From: CAVYUC01 sp963771595 | Lineage (GTDB): Bacteria; Bacteroidota; Bacteroidia; Bacteroidales; Prolixibacteraceae | Length of the DNA: 64,000 nt | Assembly: GCA_963771595.1 (NCBI GenBank) | Contig: CAVYUC010000003.1 | Span: 1-64,000 of the forward strand | Direction: 5' to 3' | Shown: positions 49,916-59,904 of the stretch, in pieces | How the letters are laid out: every line of letters starts with the position of its first letter | Position numbering within the stretch: position 1 is the first letter of the stretch | The notes under the pieces: generated by a model | The model's input: the letters and a program-made list of their open reading frames with translations, nothing else | Told to the model about the DNA's origin: nothing | The model's database searches: none | Translations under genes and position numbers: made by a program

Positions 49916-50800
49916 ATGAAAACGTTCAATCTGTTTGTTTTGCTGATATTGGTTTCAGCAGTATCGTTTGCTCAAAAAAGTTCAATCATTACAAAAAATG
50001 CTGAAGTAGAGAAAGCCGGCACCGGCTATACTTTTACCGAAGGTCCTGCAGTTGCGCCTGATGGAAGTATTTATTTCACTGATCAGCCCAACGACAGGAT
50101 TTACGTCTGGGACGAAAAGGATGGTATTTCATTGTGGCTGGAAGGAACCAACCGCTCCAACGGAATGTATTTTAATGATAAGGGGCAACTTGTTACCTGT
50201 GCCGATTTGCACAACCAGCTGGCTTATTTTGATAATGATAAAAAGCTACACGTCATTTACGAAGGATACAACAACAAACCATTGAACGCACCCAACGATT
50301 TATGGATTGCCCCAAACGGCGGTATCTATTTTTCCGATCCATATTACCACCGCAGCTGGTGGAAGGAAGGCCGCGGAGAAGAGCAGGATGTGCGGGGAGT
50401 TTTTTATATAAATCCTGAAGGCAAAGCCAAACGCGTTATCGAAGATTTTGAAACGCCAAACGGTTTAATTGGTACACCCGATGGAAAAACTTTGTATGTG
50501 GCCGATATTGAAGCCGAAAAAACCTGGAAATACGATATTCAGCCCGACGGAACCCTTGCAAACAAAACATTTTTTGCGCCAAAAGGCAGCGACGGAATGA
50601 CCATTGACAATAAAGGAAATGTGTATCTTACTTCCGGAAAAGTGTGGGTGTATTCTCCAAAGGGTGAATTAATTGAAGAAATTGAAGTTCCGGAAAGCCC
50701 GTCGAATGTGGTAATTGGCGGAAAAAAAAGAAATACTTTATTTATTACAGCCCGCACATCAGTTTACACGCTTGATACAAAAGTTAAGGGCGTGGATTGA
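49916..50800 (+). CDS. SMP-30/gluconolactonase-like beta-propeller protein
   Basis: 294 residues with a signal peptide (VLLILVSAVSFAQ). The propeller shows YTFTEGPAVAPDGSIYFTDQ with the metal-binding Glu, TNRSNGMYFNDKGQLVTCAD, NAPNDLWIAPNGGIYFSDPY with the Asn/Asp pair, PNGLIGTPDGKTLYVADIEA and GSDGMTIDNKGNVYLTSGK. These residues fit the Ca/Mg-dependent lactone hydrolases. Third gene of the operon, 33 bp after the glycosidase. Hydrolysing a sugar lactone made by the oxidoreductase would join the three enzymes into one oxidative route; this is inference. Confidence 0.88.
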   Translation: MKTFNLFVLLILVSAVSFAQKSSIITKNAEVEKAGTGYTFTEGPAVAPDGSIYFTDQPNDRIYVWDEKDGISLWLEGTNRSNGMYFNDKGQLVTCADLHNQLAYFDNDKKLHVIYEGYNNKPLNAPNDLWIAPNGGIYFSDPYYHRSWWKEGRGEEQDVRGVFYINPEGKAKRVIEDFETPNGLIGTPDGKTLYVADIEAEKTWKYDIQPDGTLANKTFFAPKGSDGMTIDNKGNVYLTSGKVWVYSPKGELIEEIEVPESPSNVVIGGKKRNTLFITARTSVYTLDTKVKGVD

Positions 50801-50914
50801 ATATGATTTTGCTCCTGCCGGAATTTGTTCTTTGGTTAGCAAAAACCTGTTAAAAGTAAGTGATTTATAAAGTTATTATTTATTAACTTTATAGTTTGTA
50901 ACTAATCAATAACC

Positions 50915-51514
50915 ATGCAACCTGAAGAAAATAATATTACATTTATTTGGAACAGTTTTCAATCGGGTGATAAACAGGCGTTTGCACACATATACAATTT
51001 GTATATAAATGAGCTTTTTCGATACGGCACCAAACTTTGTACCGATGAAAATCTTGTAAAAGACGGTATTCATGAAGTATATATTGATTTGTTTCTGAAA
51101 CGGGAAAAAAACCATTGTAATCCTCGAAATTTGAAATACTATCTTATTCTTGCTTTGAAACGGAACCTGATAAAGAAGCTCAAACAAAACAGAAGGTTAC
51201 TAAATGGAAATGTTGAAAATGAACTGCTTTTTGAGCCGGTGTACAGTATCGAAAAAATTATGATCGAACAGGAAGAAGACGATGAAAAAATAAAAAATGT
51301 AGTTCAGGCGCTTAATCAAATCCCACCCAAACAAAAAGAAGCTGTTTATCTGCGTTTCAATGAATCTTTGGAATATACCGAAATAGCCGATATTTTAGGT
51401 GTTTCCGTTGAATCTGCAAGAAAGCAGGTGTATCGTGCTTTAAAAACAATTCGCGAATCTTGTGAAAGACGAATGGCTGTAATGTTGTTGCTGCATTCTG
51501 CTAAAAATAAATAA
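50915..51514 (+). CDS. ECF RNA polymerase sigma factor (SusC/D-linked)
   Basis: 199 residues. Region 2 has FAHIYNLYINELFRYGTKLC and GIHEVYIDLFLKRE; region 4 has LNQIPPKQKEAVYLRFNESL and YTEIADILGVSVESARKQVY with the HTH. This is the FecI-like group typical of Bacteroidota polysaccharide-utilisation loci. It is followed by a FecR-type regulator and the SusC gene, so it is released when the transporter senses its glycan. Confidence 0.9.
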   Translation: MQPEENNITFIWNSFQSGDKQAFAHIYNLYINELFRYGTKLCTDENLVKDGIHEVYIDLFLKREKNHCNPRNLKYYLILALKRNLIKKLKQNRRLLNGNVENELLFEPVYSIEKIMIEQEEDDEKIKNVVQALNQIPPKQKEAVYLRFNESLEYTEIADILGVSVESARKQVYRALKTIRESCERRMAVMLLLHSAKNK

Positions 51515-51623
51515 GAGCATATTTTTATGTATTAATCTTTTTTACAAGAAGTAAAAATAGTTCTGAAATTTTGTCCATATTTTGAATGTTGTTGTCCTTC
51601 TGTAAAAAGAACTAAATCTGAAC

Positions 51624-52814
51624 ATGGAAAATATCAGCAGATTTCTGGAAGATAAAAGGTTCATTTCCTGGGTTTTTAATCCGGATGACGAACTTGAAAC
51701 CTGGTGGAAATCGTATTTAAACAATAATCCTGAAGACAAATTCCTCATACAAAAAGCCCGCAAAATTTTATTCAGATTAAAAACAACCGACAAACAGCTT
51801 TCCGATCAGGAGAAGATCCTTCTTTTCTCCGGCATTCTTAAAGAGGTTGAAACAAAAAAGGCCGCCAGACAAAAGAACAGAGTCTTTATTACTTTACTGA
51901 AATATGCTGCCGTTGCCATATTGTTTTTCTCGCTGGGTGCTTTAATGTTTTATCGAAACGACAATGTACAGCCCGAATTTTTTACGAATAACTTCACTGA
52001 ACCAACTTCGGAAGATGTGCCGAGGCTGATTCGTTCAGACGGTGAAAAAGTTGTACTTGACGAGCAAAATTCAAAAATTGAATATCGTGAGGACGGGCAG
52101 GTGGTAGTGAATAATAATTTGTTAAATGCAGCAAAATTAACCGATTCGAAAGCTCCTGAATTAAATCAACTGGTTATTCCCTATGGAAATACATCGGAAA
52201 TAATATTGCCTGATGGTACAAAAGTTTATTTAAATGCCGGCAGCCGGTTGGTATATCCCGATTATTTTGCGGATAAAAACCGGGAAGTATTTCTTGTTGG
52301 AGAAGCTTTTTTTGAAGTGGAGCATGATGAAAATCATCCGTTTATTGTGCAAACCACCGACCTGAGAGTAAAGGTTTTGGGAACGCAGTTTAATGTTTCG
52401 GCCTATCCGTCGGATAATGTTATTGAAACAGTTTTAACCCAGGGAAATGTGCGGATTGAAAAAAACAATGGTGGATTTTTTTCTGAAACATCCGATTTAA
52501 AACCGGGCGAACTGGCAGCTTTCAATAAAAAAACTAAGCAAACCGTTGTTCACATGGTAAATCCTGATAATTATGTTTTATGGAAAGATGGGATATTAAA
52601 ATTTGAAAGTACCGATTTCAGCCGGATTGTTAAAAAACTGGAAAGATTTTACAATGTTGGATTTCGATATGATAATCCGATGTTGGGAACGATAAAAATA
52701 TCCGGGAAACTTGAATTATCTAAAAATATGCAGGAATCATTAAACCGGCTAGCCTTGGCAGCTTCAGTTGAAATTATAAGGAAAGGAGAAAACAATTATG
52801 AGATAAGTCAATAA
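51624..52814 (+). CDS. FecR-family anti-sigma regulator
   Basis: 396 residues: a cytoplasmic N-terminal part (1-85) that should hold the sigma factor, one membrane span (about 90-112; YAAVAILFFSLGALMFY), then the periplasmic FecR domain with LVIPYGNTSEIILPDGTKVY and LVGEAFFEVEHDENHPFIV, and TDLRVKVLGTQFNVSAYP. The C-terminal DUF4974-like end has LKFESTDFSRIVKKLERFYN and ISGKLELSKNMQESLNRLA. It transmits the signal from the STN domain of the SusC-like receptor to the sigma factor. Confidence 0.92.
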   Translation: MENISRFLEDKRFISWVFNPDDELETWWKSYLNNNPEDKFLIQKARKILFRLKTTDKQLSDQEKILLFSGILKEVETKKAARQKNRVFITLLKYAAVAILFFSLGALMFYRNDNVQPEFFTNNFTEPTSEDVPRLIRSDGEKVVLDEQNSKIEYREDGQVVVNNNLLNAAKLTDSKAPELNQLVIPYGNTSEIILPDGTKVYLNAGSRLVYPDYFADKNREVFLVGEAFFEVEHDENHPFIVQTTDLRVKVLGTQFNVSAYPSDNVIETVLTQGNVRIEKNNGGFFSETSDLKPGELAAFNKKTKQTVVHMVNPDNYVLWKDGILKFESTDFSRIVKKLERFYNVGFRYDNPMLGTIKISGKLELSKNMQESLNRLALAASVEIIRKGENNYEISQ

Positions 52815-52815
52815 A

Positions 52816-52848
52816 AAACCGGCAGGATGTTCCCGCATCCGCCGGTTT
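52816..52848 (+). terminator. Hairpin between fecR and susC
   Basis: AAACCGGC-A-GGATG, a six-base loop and CATCC-GCCGGTTT form a 13-pair stem with one bulged A, just after the fecR stop. Only a weak T-rich stretch follows (AACGTGTTAAATTTT). It may attenuate read-through or protect an mRNA end rather than fully terminate. Confidence 0.6.
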
Positions 52849-52892
52849 AACGTGTTAAATTTTCGTAGTAAATAACTTAACGTTTCAAAAGT

Positions 52893-55800
52893 ATGAAAAA
52901 AAACAAAAAAAACCATTTCCCGTATTTGGGGAATGTAAACCAAAGAATTAGAAAGATGAAACTAACGCTGATTCTGACCTTGCTTGTGTTCGTATCCTTT
53001 GGAAACAGCTTCTCCCAGGTGAAGCTTTCCATGCAAATGGATAAAGTAACAATTAAAGAGGTGATTGCTACCCTGGAAGATCAAACCGACTATATCTTTT
53101 TATATAAAGATGATTTGTTTGATCAGGATAAACTGTATTCTCTTGACTTCAACGACGCGGTTTTTGAAGAAATACTGAATTCTGTTTGCAGTACTACAAA
53201 CGTGGATTATGAAATCAGAAACGACAGACAAATTATTCTGAAAGAGAAAACTGAAAAACCTGTTTTACGTATTGCAGCCCAGCAAAAAGTTATCAACGGC
53301 GTGGTTACCAATTCCGATGGAGAACCACTTCCCGGTGTTTCGGTGGTTGTTAAAGGTACCACCACGGGAACAATTACCAATCCTGATGGTAGTTTCCAGC
53401 TGCAAATTCCGGAAAGTGCCGAAACCCTGCAATTTTCTTTTATTGGAATGAAAACACAGGAAGTGCCGGTTGGAGACAAAACAACTTTTACTGTGGTAAT
53501 GCAGGAAGAGACCATTGGTATTGAAGAGGTAGTTGCAATTGGTTATGGTACTCAGCAAAAGCGCGAAGTTACCGGTTCAATCAGCAATATTTCTGAAGAT
53601 GAGTTCAACCAGGGACTGACTCAAAATGCAGTTGACCTGTTAAAAGGTAAAGTTGCCGGTTTAACTATCACAAATGGCAGCGGTGATGTTACCAGCGGAC
53701 AAACCATTCGTTTGCGTGGTACATCATCATTAACAGGCAGCAGCCAGCCATTTGTTGTTATCGATGGTGTTCCGGGACTAAGTCTTTCGTCGGTTGCGCC
53801 GCAGGATATTGAGTCGATAAGTGTGCTTAAGGATGCTTCTGCCGCTGCTATTTACGGTTCAAGATCTGCAAGTGGAGTTATTCTGGTAACCACCAAAGGT
53901 GGCCGCTACAATCAGAGTGTGGTTGAATATGATGGTTATGTTGCCATTTCAAACGTTACCAATGTGCCCGATGTACTTACTGCACAGGAATGGCGCGATT
54001 ATGCTTCGGCCAACAACATCAATACCGAAGGGCTTGACAGGGGAGCAAACACTGATTGGTTTGATGCGATTATGAGGCAAGGCGTCAGCCAGAATCATAA
54101 TGTTTCCTTATCAGGTGGGGGTAAAAGCAGCAGCTACCGTGCTTCAATTAACTACCTTAACCAGGAAGGTGTAATGAAAGACAATTTTCTGGAACGTTAC
54201 AATGGACGTTTAACGTTCAACCAACGGGCATTAGACAACAGGTTAAACATTACTTTTACCGGTGCAATGACAATTAATGAGAATTCACCTACCGATGGCC
54301 GTAACTTTGTTCTTGCCTACAACATGATTCCTGTAGCGCCCATTAAAAATGAGGATGGTACCTGGTTCGACACACAGGAATACGATCAGGGAAACCCGGT
54401 AAGAAACCAGGAATACAACAAGCAGCTAAATAAATACAGCCTGTTGTTTGGTAATATATTTGCCGAATTAACAATTGCTGATGGCTTTACTGCTGGAATC
54501 AGACTGCATAAGGAAAGGGAAACCAACGATTACGGACAGTATCTAAATTCTGAAACCGAACGTGGAAGGAATGATCAGGGTTATGCCCAGAGAAATAACT
54601 GGACAAGGGATAAACAACTGCTTGAAACTACGCTGAACTATGATAAAATGTTTGGCGACCATAAAATTACTTTATTGGGTGGTTATTCCTATGAAGATGT
54701 TTATTACCAAAATTCAGGTGCCCAAAACCGTCAGTTCGTAACCGACTTCTTTGGATATGATAATTTACAGGCTGGTGAAAATCTGCGCCCTTCCGACGTT
54801 TGGTCAGGGGCTAATATGAACAAACTCGTATCCTTTTTTGGCAGGGCAACATATAACTATATGATGAAGTATATTATTACAGCCACTGTACGTCAGGATG
54901 GTTCTTCCAAATTCGGGAAAAACCATAAATGGGCTACCTTTCCGTCGATATCAGCTGCATGGCGAATCAATGAAGAACCTTTCCTTGCCGGTGCCTCTTC
55001 GCTCGACGATTTAAAATTGAGGGTTGGCTATGGGATTTCAGGTAATCAGGATGGTATAGACCCATACAAATCGCTTCAACTTTATGGAACTTCAGGACAA
55101 TATTACGACAACGGAAAATGGTACAGGGCGTATCAAATCAGTCAGAATGCCAATCCGGATCTAAAATGGGAAGAAACATCCATGTTTAATGTTGGGTTGG
55201 ATTTTAGTTTCGGTAACAGCCGTGTGAATGGTACAATTGAATATTACGACAAACGTACCAAAGATTTGCTTTATACCTATCAGGTTCCTGTTCCTCCTTA
55301 TCTTTATCCGGATATGCTGGCAAATGTTGGATCCATGTCAAACAAAGGAGTCGAACTGGTTTTAGGTGGTGATATTATCAGAAACAGAAATTTCAGATGG
55401 ACAGCCACAATTAATGCTGCTCATAACAAAAACAAAATCACCAACCTTTCAAGCGACAAGTTTGAAACAAGCTCCATTAAAGTTGGAGATGCATGGATTC
55501 GCGGAGGTTCCAGTAATACAACTCATATAGTGGAAGAAGGTCGTGAAGTTGGAACTTTCTACGGATGGAAAAGCTATGGTTTGGATGAAAACGGAATGTA
55601 CATTTTTGATGAAATGATAGATGGTAAAGAAGGTTTAACAAATGATGACAGAACATATATTGGTTCTGCCCAGCCTAAATTAACATATGGTTTTTCCAAC
55701 GTTATCACAACAGGGAATTGGGAACTGAATTTCTTCTTCCGCGGAGTGTATGGAAACGATTTACTTAATTTTTCAAAAATGTCGTATGCAACTACTCAGT

Positions 55801-56120
55801 GGCTTCCTGGTGCCAACGTATTGCACGATGCTTTAACCATTGGGTTGGCCGACAACCCAAAATATTCAAGCTTTTACATCGAGAAAGGTTCTTTTCTGCG
55901 ACTCGATAATGCCAGTTTAAGTTACAGCTTTGATGTTTCACAAATCAGTGCTTTAAACAAACTCAGGGTATATGTTACAGGACAAAATCTGTTTACAATT
56001 ACCAACTACACCGGACTTGATCCTGAAGTTTCAATGGGTGGACTTGACCCGGGTGTTGAAGGCCGGGAATATTATCCCAAATCAAGAATTTTTTCAGTTG
56101 GTGTGAATATTAGTTTTTAA
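52893..56120 (+). CDS. SusC-family TonB-dependent receptor with STN domain
   Basis: 1075 residues. Signal peptide (LTLLVFVSFGNSFSQ), STN domain (about 45-115; MDKVTIKEVIATLEDQTDYI), carboxypeptidase-regulatory-like sandwich (GVVTNSDGEPLPGVSVVVKG), plug (KREVTGSISNISEDEF; LRGTSSLTGSSQPFVVIDGV; IESISVLKDASAAAIYGSRS; GVILVTTKGG) and a 22-strand barrel ending in FSVGVNISF. STN shows it signals to the FecR/sigma pair upstream. It imports oligosaccharides handed over by the SusD-like protein. Confidence 0.95.
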   Translation: MKKNKKNHFPYLGNVNQRIRKMKLTLILTLLVFVSFGNSFSQVKLSMQMDKVTIKEVIATLEDQTDYIFLYKDDLFDQDKLYSLDFNDAVFEEILNSVCSTTNVDYEIRNDRQIILKEKTEKPVLRIAAQQKVINGVVTNSDGEPLPGVSVVVKGTTTGTITNPDGSFQLQIPESAETLQFSFIGMKTQEVPVGDKTTFTVVMQEETIGIEEVVAIGYGTQQKREVTGSISNISEDEFNQGLTQNAVDLLKGKVAGLTITNGSGDVTSGQTIRLRGTSSLTGSSQPFVVIDGVPGLSLSSVAPQDIESISVLKDASAAAIYGSRSASGVILVTTKGGRYNQSVVEYDGYVAISNVTNVPDVLTAQEWRDYASANNINTEGLDRGANTDWFDAIMRQGVSQNHNVSLSGGGKSSSYRASINYLNQEGVMKDNFLERYNGRLTFNQRALDNRLNITFTGAMTINENSPTDGRNFVLAYNMIPVAPIKNEDGTWFDTQEYDQGNPVRNQEYNKQLNKYSLLFGNIFAELTIADGFTAGIRLHKERETNDYGQYLNSETERGRNDQGYAQRNNWTRDKQLLETTLNYDKMFGDHKITLLGGYSYEDVYYQNSGAQNRQFVTDFFGYDNLQAGENLRPSDVWSGANMNKLVSFFGRATYNYMMKYIITATVRQDGSSKFGKNHKWATFPSISAAWRINEEPFLAGASSLDDLKLRVGYGISGNQDGIDPYKSLQLYGTSGQYYDNGKWYRAYQISQNANPDLKWEETSMFNVGLDFSFGNSRVNGTIEYYDKRTKDLLYTYQVPVPPYLYPDMLANVGSMSNKGVELVLGGDIIRNRNFRWTATINAAHNKNKITNLSSDKFETSSIKVGDAWIRGGSSNTTHIVEEGREVGTFYGWKSYGLDENGMYIFDEMIDGKEGLTNDDRTYIGSAQPKLTYGFSNVITTGNWELNFFFRGVYGNDLLNFSKMSYATTQWLPGANVLHDALTIGLADNPKYSSFYIEKGSFLRLDNASLSYSFDVSQISALNKLRVYVTGQNLFTITNYTGLDPEVSMGGLDPGVEGREYYPKSRIFSVGVNISF

Positions 56121-56138
56121 CTTTAAATTATTAAGATT

Positions 56139-57668
56139 ATGAAACGAACAAAAATTATATCGCTCATCTTCGTTTTTATAGGATCAGTATTTATTCAAGG
56201 GTGCACCAATCTTGACGAAGAGGTATTTGACAAACTTCCGGTAGAGGAATTTGGACAAAAAGAAGCACAAATTAATGCACTTATTGCACCCATTTACAGA
56301 ACCCTAAAAGGTGTATTTCCAAGCAACTATTTCCTGTTAAGCGAATGCTCTTCCGACATGGCCATTACACCAACCCGTAAGGGAGGTGACTGGTGGGACG
56401 GCGGTCAGTTTAAAGAATTGCGTCTGCACACCTGGTCTCCGAATACCAGCCTTGTCCGAGATTCCTATAACTCTGCTACGGGAAGTATTTCCAGTTGCAA
56501 CAGGATTTATGCTATGATTGATGAAAATGAAGGCATCGACAATAAAGAGCAAATTCTTGCTGAGATCAGAGGTGTCAGAGCTTTTTGGTATTACCTGCTG
56601 CTCGATTACTACGGAAATGTACCTATTGTTACTGACTTTGGCGATACTTCATTGCCATCAACCAGTTCAAGAGCCGATGTGTACAAGTTTGTAATGGATG
56701 AATTAAATGCCATTAAAGACATTGTAAGAGATGATGTTACCCCGGCAAGTTATGGTAAAATTACCAAAGGTGTTGTTTATACACTTCTGGCAAAAATGTA
56801 CCTGAATGCTGAAGTATGGAATCCGGCTGGTGGGCCTAAATGGCAGGAAACAATAAATGCATGTAATGAAGTTATGAATCTGGATTATGTAATTGAACCC
56901 AATTTTAAAGCAAGCTTTGTGGTTCAAAATCAAAATTCAAAGGAAATTATTTTCCCGATTGTTTTCAGTACTGCTGATGGAGGAAATCATATTCATAAAA
57001 GAACATTGCATTATCTTGATCCTATTCCGTTAAACCTGAATGTAGGAACATGGAATGGTATCAGTGCCATGCCCAATTATGTAAAAGCATATGACGAGGC
57101 AGATAAAAGAGTTGGCTGGTCGTATCTTATTGGTCCGATGTACGATACCGATGGCACTATTTTGATAACTGCACATGGACGGCCATTGATTCACACTGTT
57201 GATATCGAAATAAAATATAATATTGATGACGATGGTTGGGGACAGGTTGAGCAGGAAGTTGGCGCGCGCTGTTTCAAATGGGAGTTTGAAAGCGGTTTAA
57301 ATGGTGATATGGAAAATGATATGGCTATATTCCGTCTCGCAGATGTTTACCTGATGAAAGCCGAAGCTCTTATCAGACTGGGACAGGATAATGCCGAAGC
57401 TACCCGTCTTGTGAATGTTGTCCGCCGAAGGGCATTCGACGATGAAGCAAAATTGTATGACAATGTTACTTTGGAAGATGTTTATAATGAACGTCGTTAT
57501 GAACTTGCATGGGAAATTACTTCCCGTCAGGATATGATCCGGTTTGGTAAGTTTTTAGATCCAATTCCGGGATGGAAACCACAAACCAGTGAAATTAGAT
57601 TGTTGTTTCCTATACCTCAATCTGCCCTGGATGCAAATTCAAACTTAACTCAGAATCCTGGTTACTAA
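56139..57668 (+). CDS. SusD/RagB-family glycan-binding lipoprotein
   Basis: 509 residues. Lipoprotein signal IFVFIGSVFIQGCTNLDEE with the lipobox Cys at about 22. TPR-like helical parts include IRGVRAFWYYLLLDYYGNVP and TKGVVYTLLAKMYLNAEVW. The late section FRLADVYLMKAEALIRLGQ and VYNERRYELAWEITSRQDM with FGKF is diagnostic, and the ending NPGY is usual. It caps the SusC-like barrel on the cell surface and binds the glycan. The ligand cannot be read from sequence. 18 bp after susC. Confidence 0.94.
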   Translation: MKRTKIISLIFVFIGSVFIQGCTNLDEEVFDKLPVEEFGQKEAQINALIAPIYRTLKGVFPSNYFLLSECSSDMAITPTRKGGDWWDGGQFKELRLHTWSPNTSLVRDSYNSATGSISSCNRIYAMIDENEGIDNKEQILAEIRGVRAFWYYLLLDYYGNVPIVTDFGDTSLPSTSSRADVYKFVMDELNAIKDIVRDDVTPASYGKITKGVVYTLLAKMYLNAEVWNPAGGPKWQETINACNEVMNLDYVIEPNFKASFVVQNQNSKEIIFPIVFSTADGGNHIHKRTLHYLDPIPLNLNVGTWNGISAMPNYVKAYDEADKRVGWSYLIGPMYDTDGTILITAHGRPLIHTVDIEIKYNIDDDGWGQVEQEVGARCFKWEFESGLNGDMENDMAIFRLADVYLMKAEALIRLGQDNAEATRLVNVVRRRAFDDEAKLYDNVTLEDVYNERRYELAWEITSRQDMIRFGKFLDPIPGWKPQTSEIRLLFPIPQSALDANSNLTQNPGY

Positions 57669-57689
57669 TCTAAACGGATTCTAAAATGC

Positions 57690-57731
57690 ATAGGAAGAAT
57701 GATTCAGTTTGTAATCGTTCTTCCTATTTTT
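57690..57731 (+). terminator. Rho-independent terminator after susD
   Basis: ATAGGAAGAATGATT (57690-57704) pairs with AATCGTTCTTCCTAT (57713-57727), 15 pairs with one G-T, and is followed by TTTTATTATT. It ends the sigma/FecR/SusC/SusD unit. Confidence 0.88.
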
Positions 57732-57857
57732 ATTATTGAAGGTGAATCGTACAAACACGGCCAATAATATTTAGGTTTATCAAAATGTTGCAAATTAAAT
57801 TGTTGTATATTGGTAATTTAAAATTTTACTCTTCCATTAACTTTAAAACTAAATGAA

Positions 57858-58322
57858 ATGAAAAAATTAACTCTTCTTTTCGTCATTGTTTTCGCTGCTT
57901 TTGCAGTGTCTGCCCAAACCAATTTTTCGGGAAACTGGAAACTGAACAGTTCAAAAAGCAAGTTGGGCGACCAGTTTAGTATGGCCCCCAAAGAAATTAT
58001 TATCGACCAGAATGATCGGGATATCAGTGTGGAAAAACATTCCAGTTATCAGGGACAGGATTTTACTATAAATGATAAATACACCCTCGATGGTAAAGAA
58101 AGCGTAAATGACGGTTGGATGGACACCAAAAAGACATCAACCGCCACCTGGTCTGACGATAAAAAAAATTTAATAGTAGTTTCCAAAATTCCGATGCAGG
58201 ATGGCGGGGACATGACCATTAATGAAGACTACAAAATGGATGGCGATAATATGGTTATTGAATCCAGTGCGTCATCATCCTACGGCGACATGTCGGAAAC
58301 CATGGTATATGACAAACAGTAG
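57858..58322 (+). CDS. Small secreted protein of unknown function
   Basis: 154 residues with a signal peptide (LLFVIVFAAFAVSAQ). The mature part starts TNFSGNWKLNSSKSKLGDQ, then alternating short strands with IIIDQNDRDISVEKHSSYQG and WSDDKKNLIVVSKIPM, a layout like small lipocalin-type beta-barrels. I do not recognise a named family and assign no function. It has its own terminator and follows one, so it is a single-gene transcript. Confidence 0.75.
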   Translation: MKKLTLLFVIVFAAFAVSAQTNFSGNWKLNSSKSKLGDQFSMAPKEIIIDQNDRDISVEKHSSYQGQDFTINDKYTLDGKESVNDGWMDTKKTSTATWSDDKKNLIVVSKIPMQDGGDMTINEDYKMDGDNMVIESSASSSYGDMSETMVYDKQ

Positions 58323-58352
58323 GCGGGAATAAATATTTTTATAACTTTTAAT

Positions 58353-58390
58353 CCGTTCAGAGATTTTTGTTTCTGAGCGGTTTTATTTTT
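58353..58390 (+). terminator. Rho-independent terminator
   Basis: CCGTTCAGA and TCTGAGCGG form a nine-pair stem (one wobble) around a 10-base loop (58353-58380), followed by TTTTATTTTTATTTTTT. It lies 31 bases past the small secreted protein gene. Confidence 0.85.
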
Positions 58391-58433
58391 ATTTTTTAAT
58401 TTCTGTAAATCTGAATTTAAATAGAAGATTGTT

Positions 58434-59801
58434 ATGAAAAAGCGAACATCCCGAAATTTTTTATGGCTCCTTCCAATCATTTTGATTTTTGTTGCGGTTT
58501 GGTATATCTGGCCACGGCTGCCAATAATTACTGCATTTGCCGCAAAAGGAATGTGTTCCAGTGTATTTCTGGCCGGAAAAGAACCAAAGAAAATTGAAGC
58601 GGAAGATCTTTCATTTTTCCCAATCAGCGTGGCAACAAATAAAATCGATTACGATGAAAAATCAGTTACTTCAACGGTTTTTGGTTTGGCCAAACGAAAG
58701 GCAATTTACCGAGAAGGTGCAGGTGCTGTTATTGTACTTGATATTCCCCGCGAAGAATTGCTGCAGCATCAGTTTGCACTGCCGGAGCCGGGATATGCGC
58801 AGGATACAATCTCCTGGCCCAAAGGAGATGTTTTGCCTGATTCACTCCCGGCCGGAGTAAATTATTCACGTTTAAACCAATTGCTCGATACCTGTTTTGA
58901 TGCCCCCGGAGAGGAACCTTATAAAAAAACTTTGGGAATTGCAATTGTATACGACAATCAGTTAATAGCTGAAAAATATCTTGACGGATATGATAATCAA
59001 ACCTTGTTTCATGGTTGGTCAATGACCAAGAGCATAACCGGTGCATGGGCAGGAATTCTGTCGGATGAGGGAGAATTGGATTTGAATGATAAAGCGGGTT
59101 TTGAAGCCTGGAAGAATGATGAACACAGTAATATTACAGTTGAAAATATCATTCACATGTGCAGCGGCCTCGATTGGTATGAAAATTATTTTACCATTTC
59201 GGATGCTACAATAATGTTGATGCAAAATGAAGATATGCTTTCTTCGGTGATTGATAATCAACTGGAATATCCGCCGGGAATGCACTGGAACTACTCTTCG
59301 GGCGATGCCAATCTTTTGTCGGGTATTATCCGGAAAACCATTAATGATGATAACGAGTACCATTATTCCGTTTATGAAGATTTGCTTTACCCTGCCGGCA
59401 TGCTTCATACACAGCTTGAAACCGATGCAACCGGTTTGTTTGTGGCTTCATCATACTGTTATGGAACTACTCGTGATTGGGCGCGATTTGGAATGCTGTT
59501 TTTGAATAATGGTGTTTTTGCCAGTGATACAATTCTTTCGAAAGAGTGGGTTGATTTTATGAAAAAACCGGCAGCGCCTTCTGATGGTATGTATGCCGGA
59601 ACTTTTTGGCTGCAGGAATCTAATCCCGACCGGGCGCTAAATGATGTTCCTGAAGATGTGTTTTTTGCAGATGGTTTTCTGGGCCAGCGGATTTACATTA
59701 TTCCTTCCAAAAAGCTGGTTGCAGTCAGAATGGGATATGGATTAAGTAATTTCAACCTGAATAATTTTCTGTCGGAGGTGATAAAAACTTTGCCTGAATA
59801 A
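58434..59801 (+). CDS. Beta-lactamase-like serine hydrolase (class C fold)
   Basis: 455 residues. An N-terminal membrane anchor (FLWLLPIILIFVAVWYIW) is followed by the serine hydrolase domain: FHGWSMTKSITGAWAGILSD with SxxK (Ser-Met-Thr-Lys), the second-motif Tyr in HWNYSSGDANLLSGII, and a late LGQRIYIIPSKKLVAVRMGY. It resembles EstB/6-aminohexanoate-dimer hydrolase-like proteins, which act as esterases or amidases. Substrate unknown; location is periplasmic, anchored to the inner membrane. Confidence 0.85.
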   Translation: MKKRTSRNFLWLLPIILIFVAVWYIWPRLPIITAFAAKGMCSSVFLAGKEPKKIEAEDLSFFPISVATNKIDYDEKSVTSTVFGLAKRKAIYREGAGAVIVLDIPREELLQHQFALPEPGYAQDTISWPKGDVLPDSLPAGVNYSRLNQLLDTCFDAPGEEPYKKTLGIAIVYDNQLIAEKYLDGYDNQTLFHGWSMTKSITGAWAGILSDEGELDLNDKAGFEAWKNDEHSNITVENIIHMCSGLDWYENYFTISDATIMLMQNEDMLSSVIDNQLEYPPGMHWNYSSGDANLLSGIIRKTINDDNEYHYSVYEDLLYPAGMLHTQLETDATGLFVASSYCYGTTRDWARFGMLFLNNGVFASDTILSKEWVDFMKKPAAPSDGMYAGTFWLQESNPDRALNDVPEDVFFADGFLGQRIYIIPSKKLVAVRMGYGLSNFNLNNFLSEVIKTLPE

Positions 59802-59904
59802 AGTTCATTCTGTAATTTGCGAGTTGAAAAACAGGTTTATTTGTCCTGATTACAAAAATGTTTTTGGGAATTCATCAGGTTAAATTTCAAAAAAGAAAAA
59901 GATT

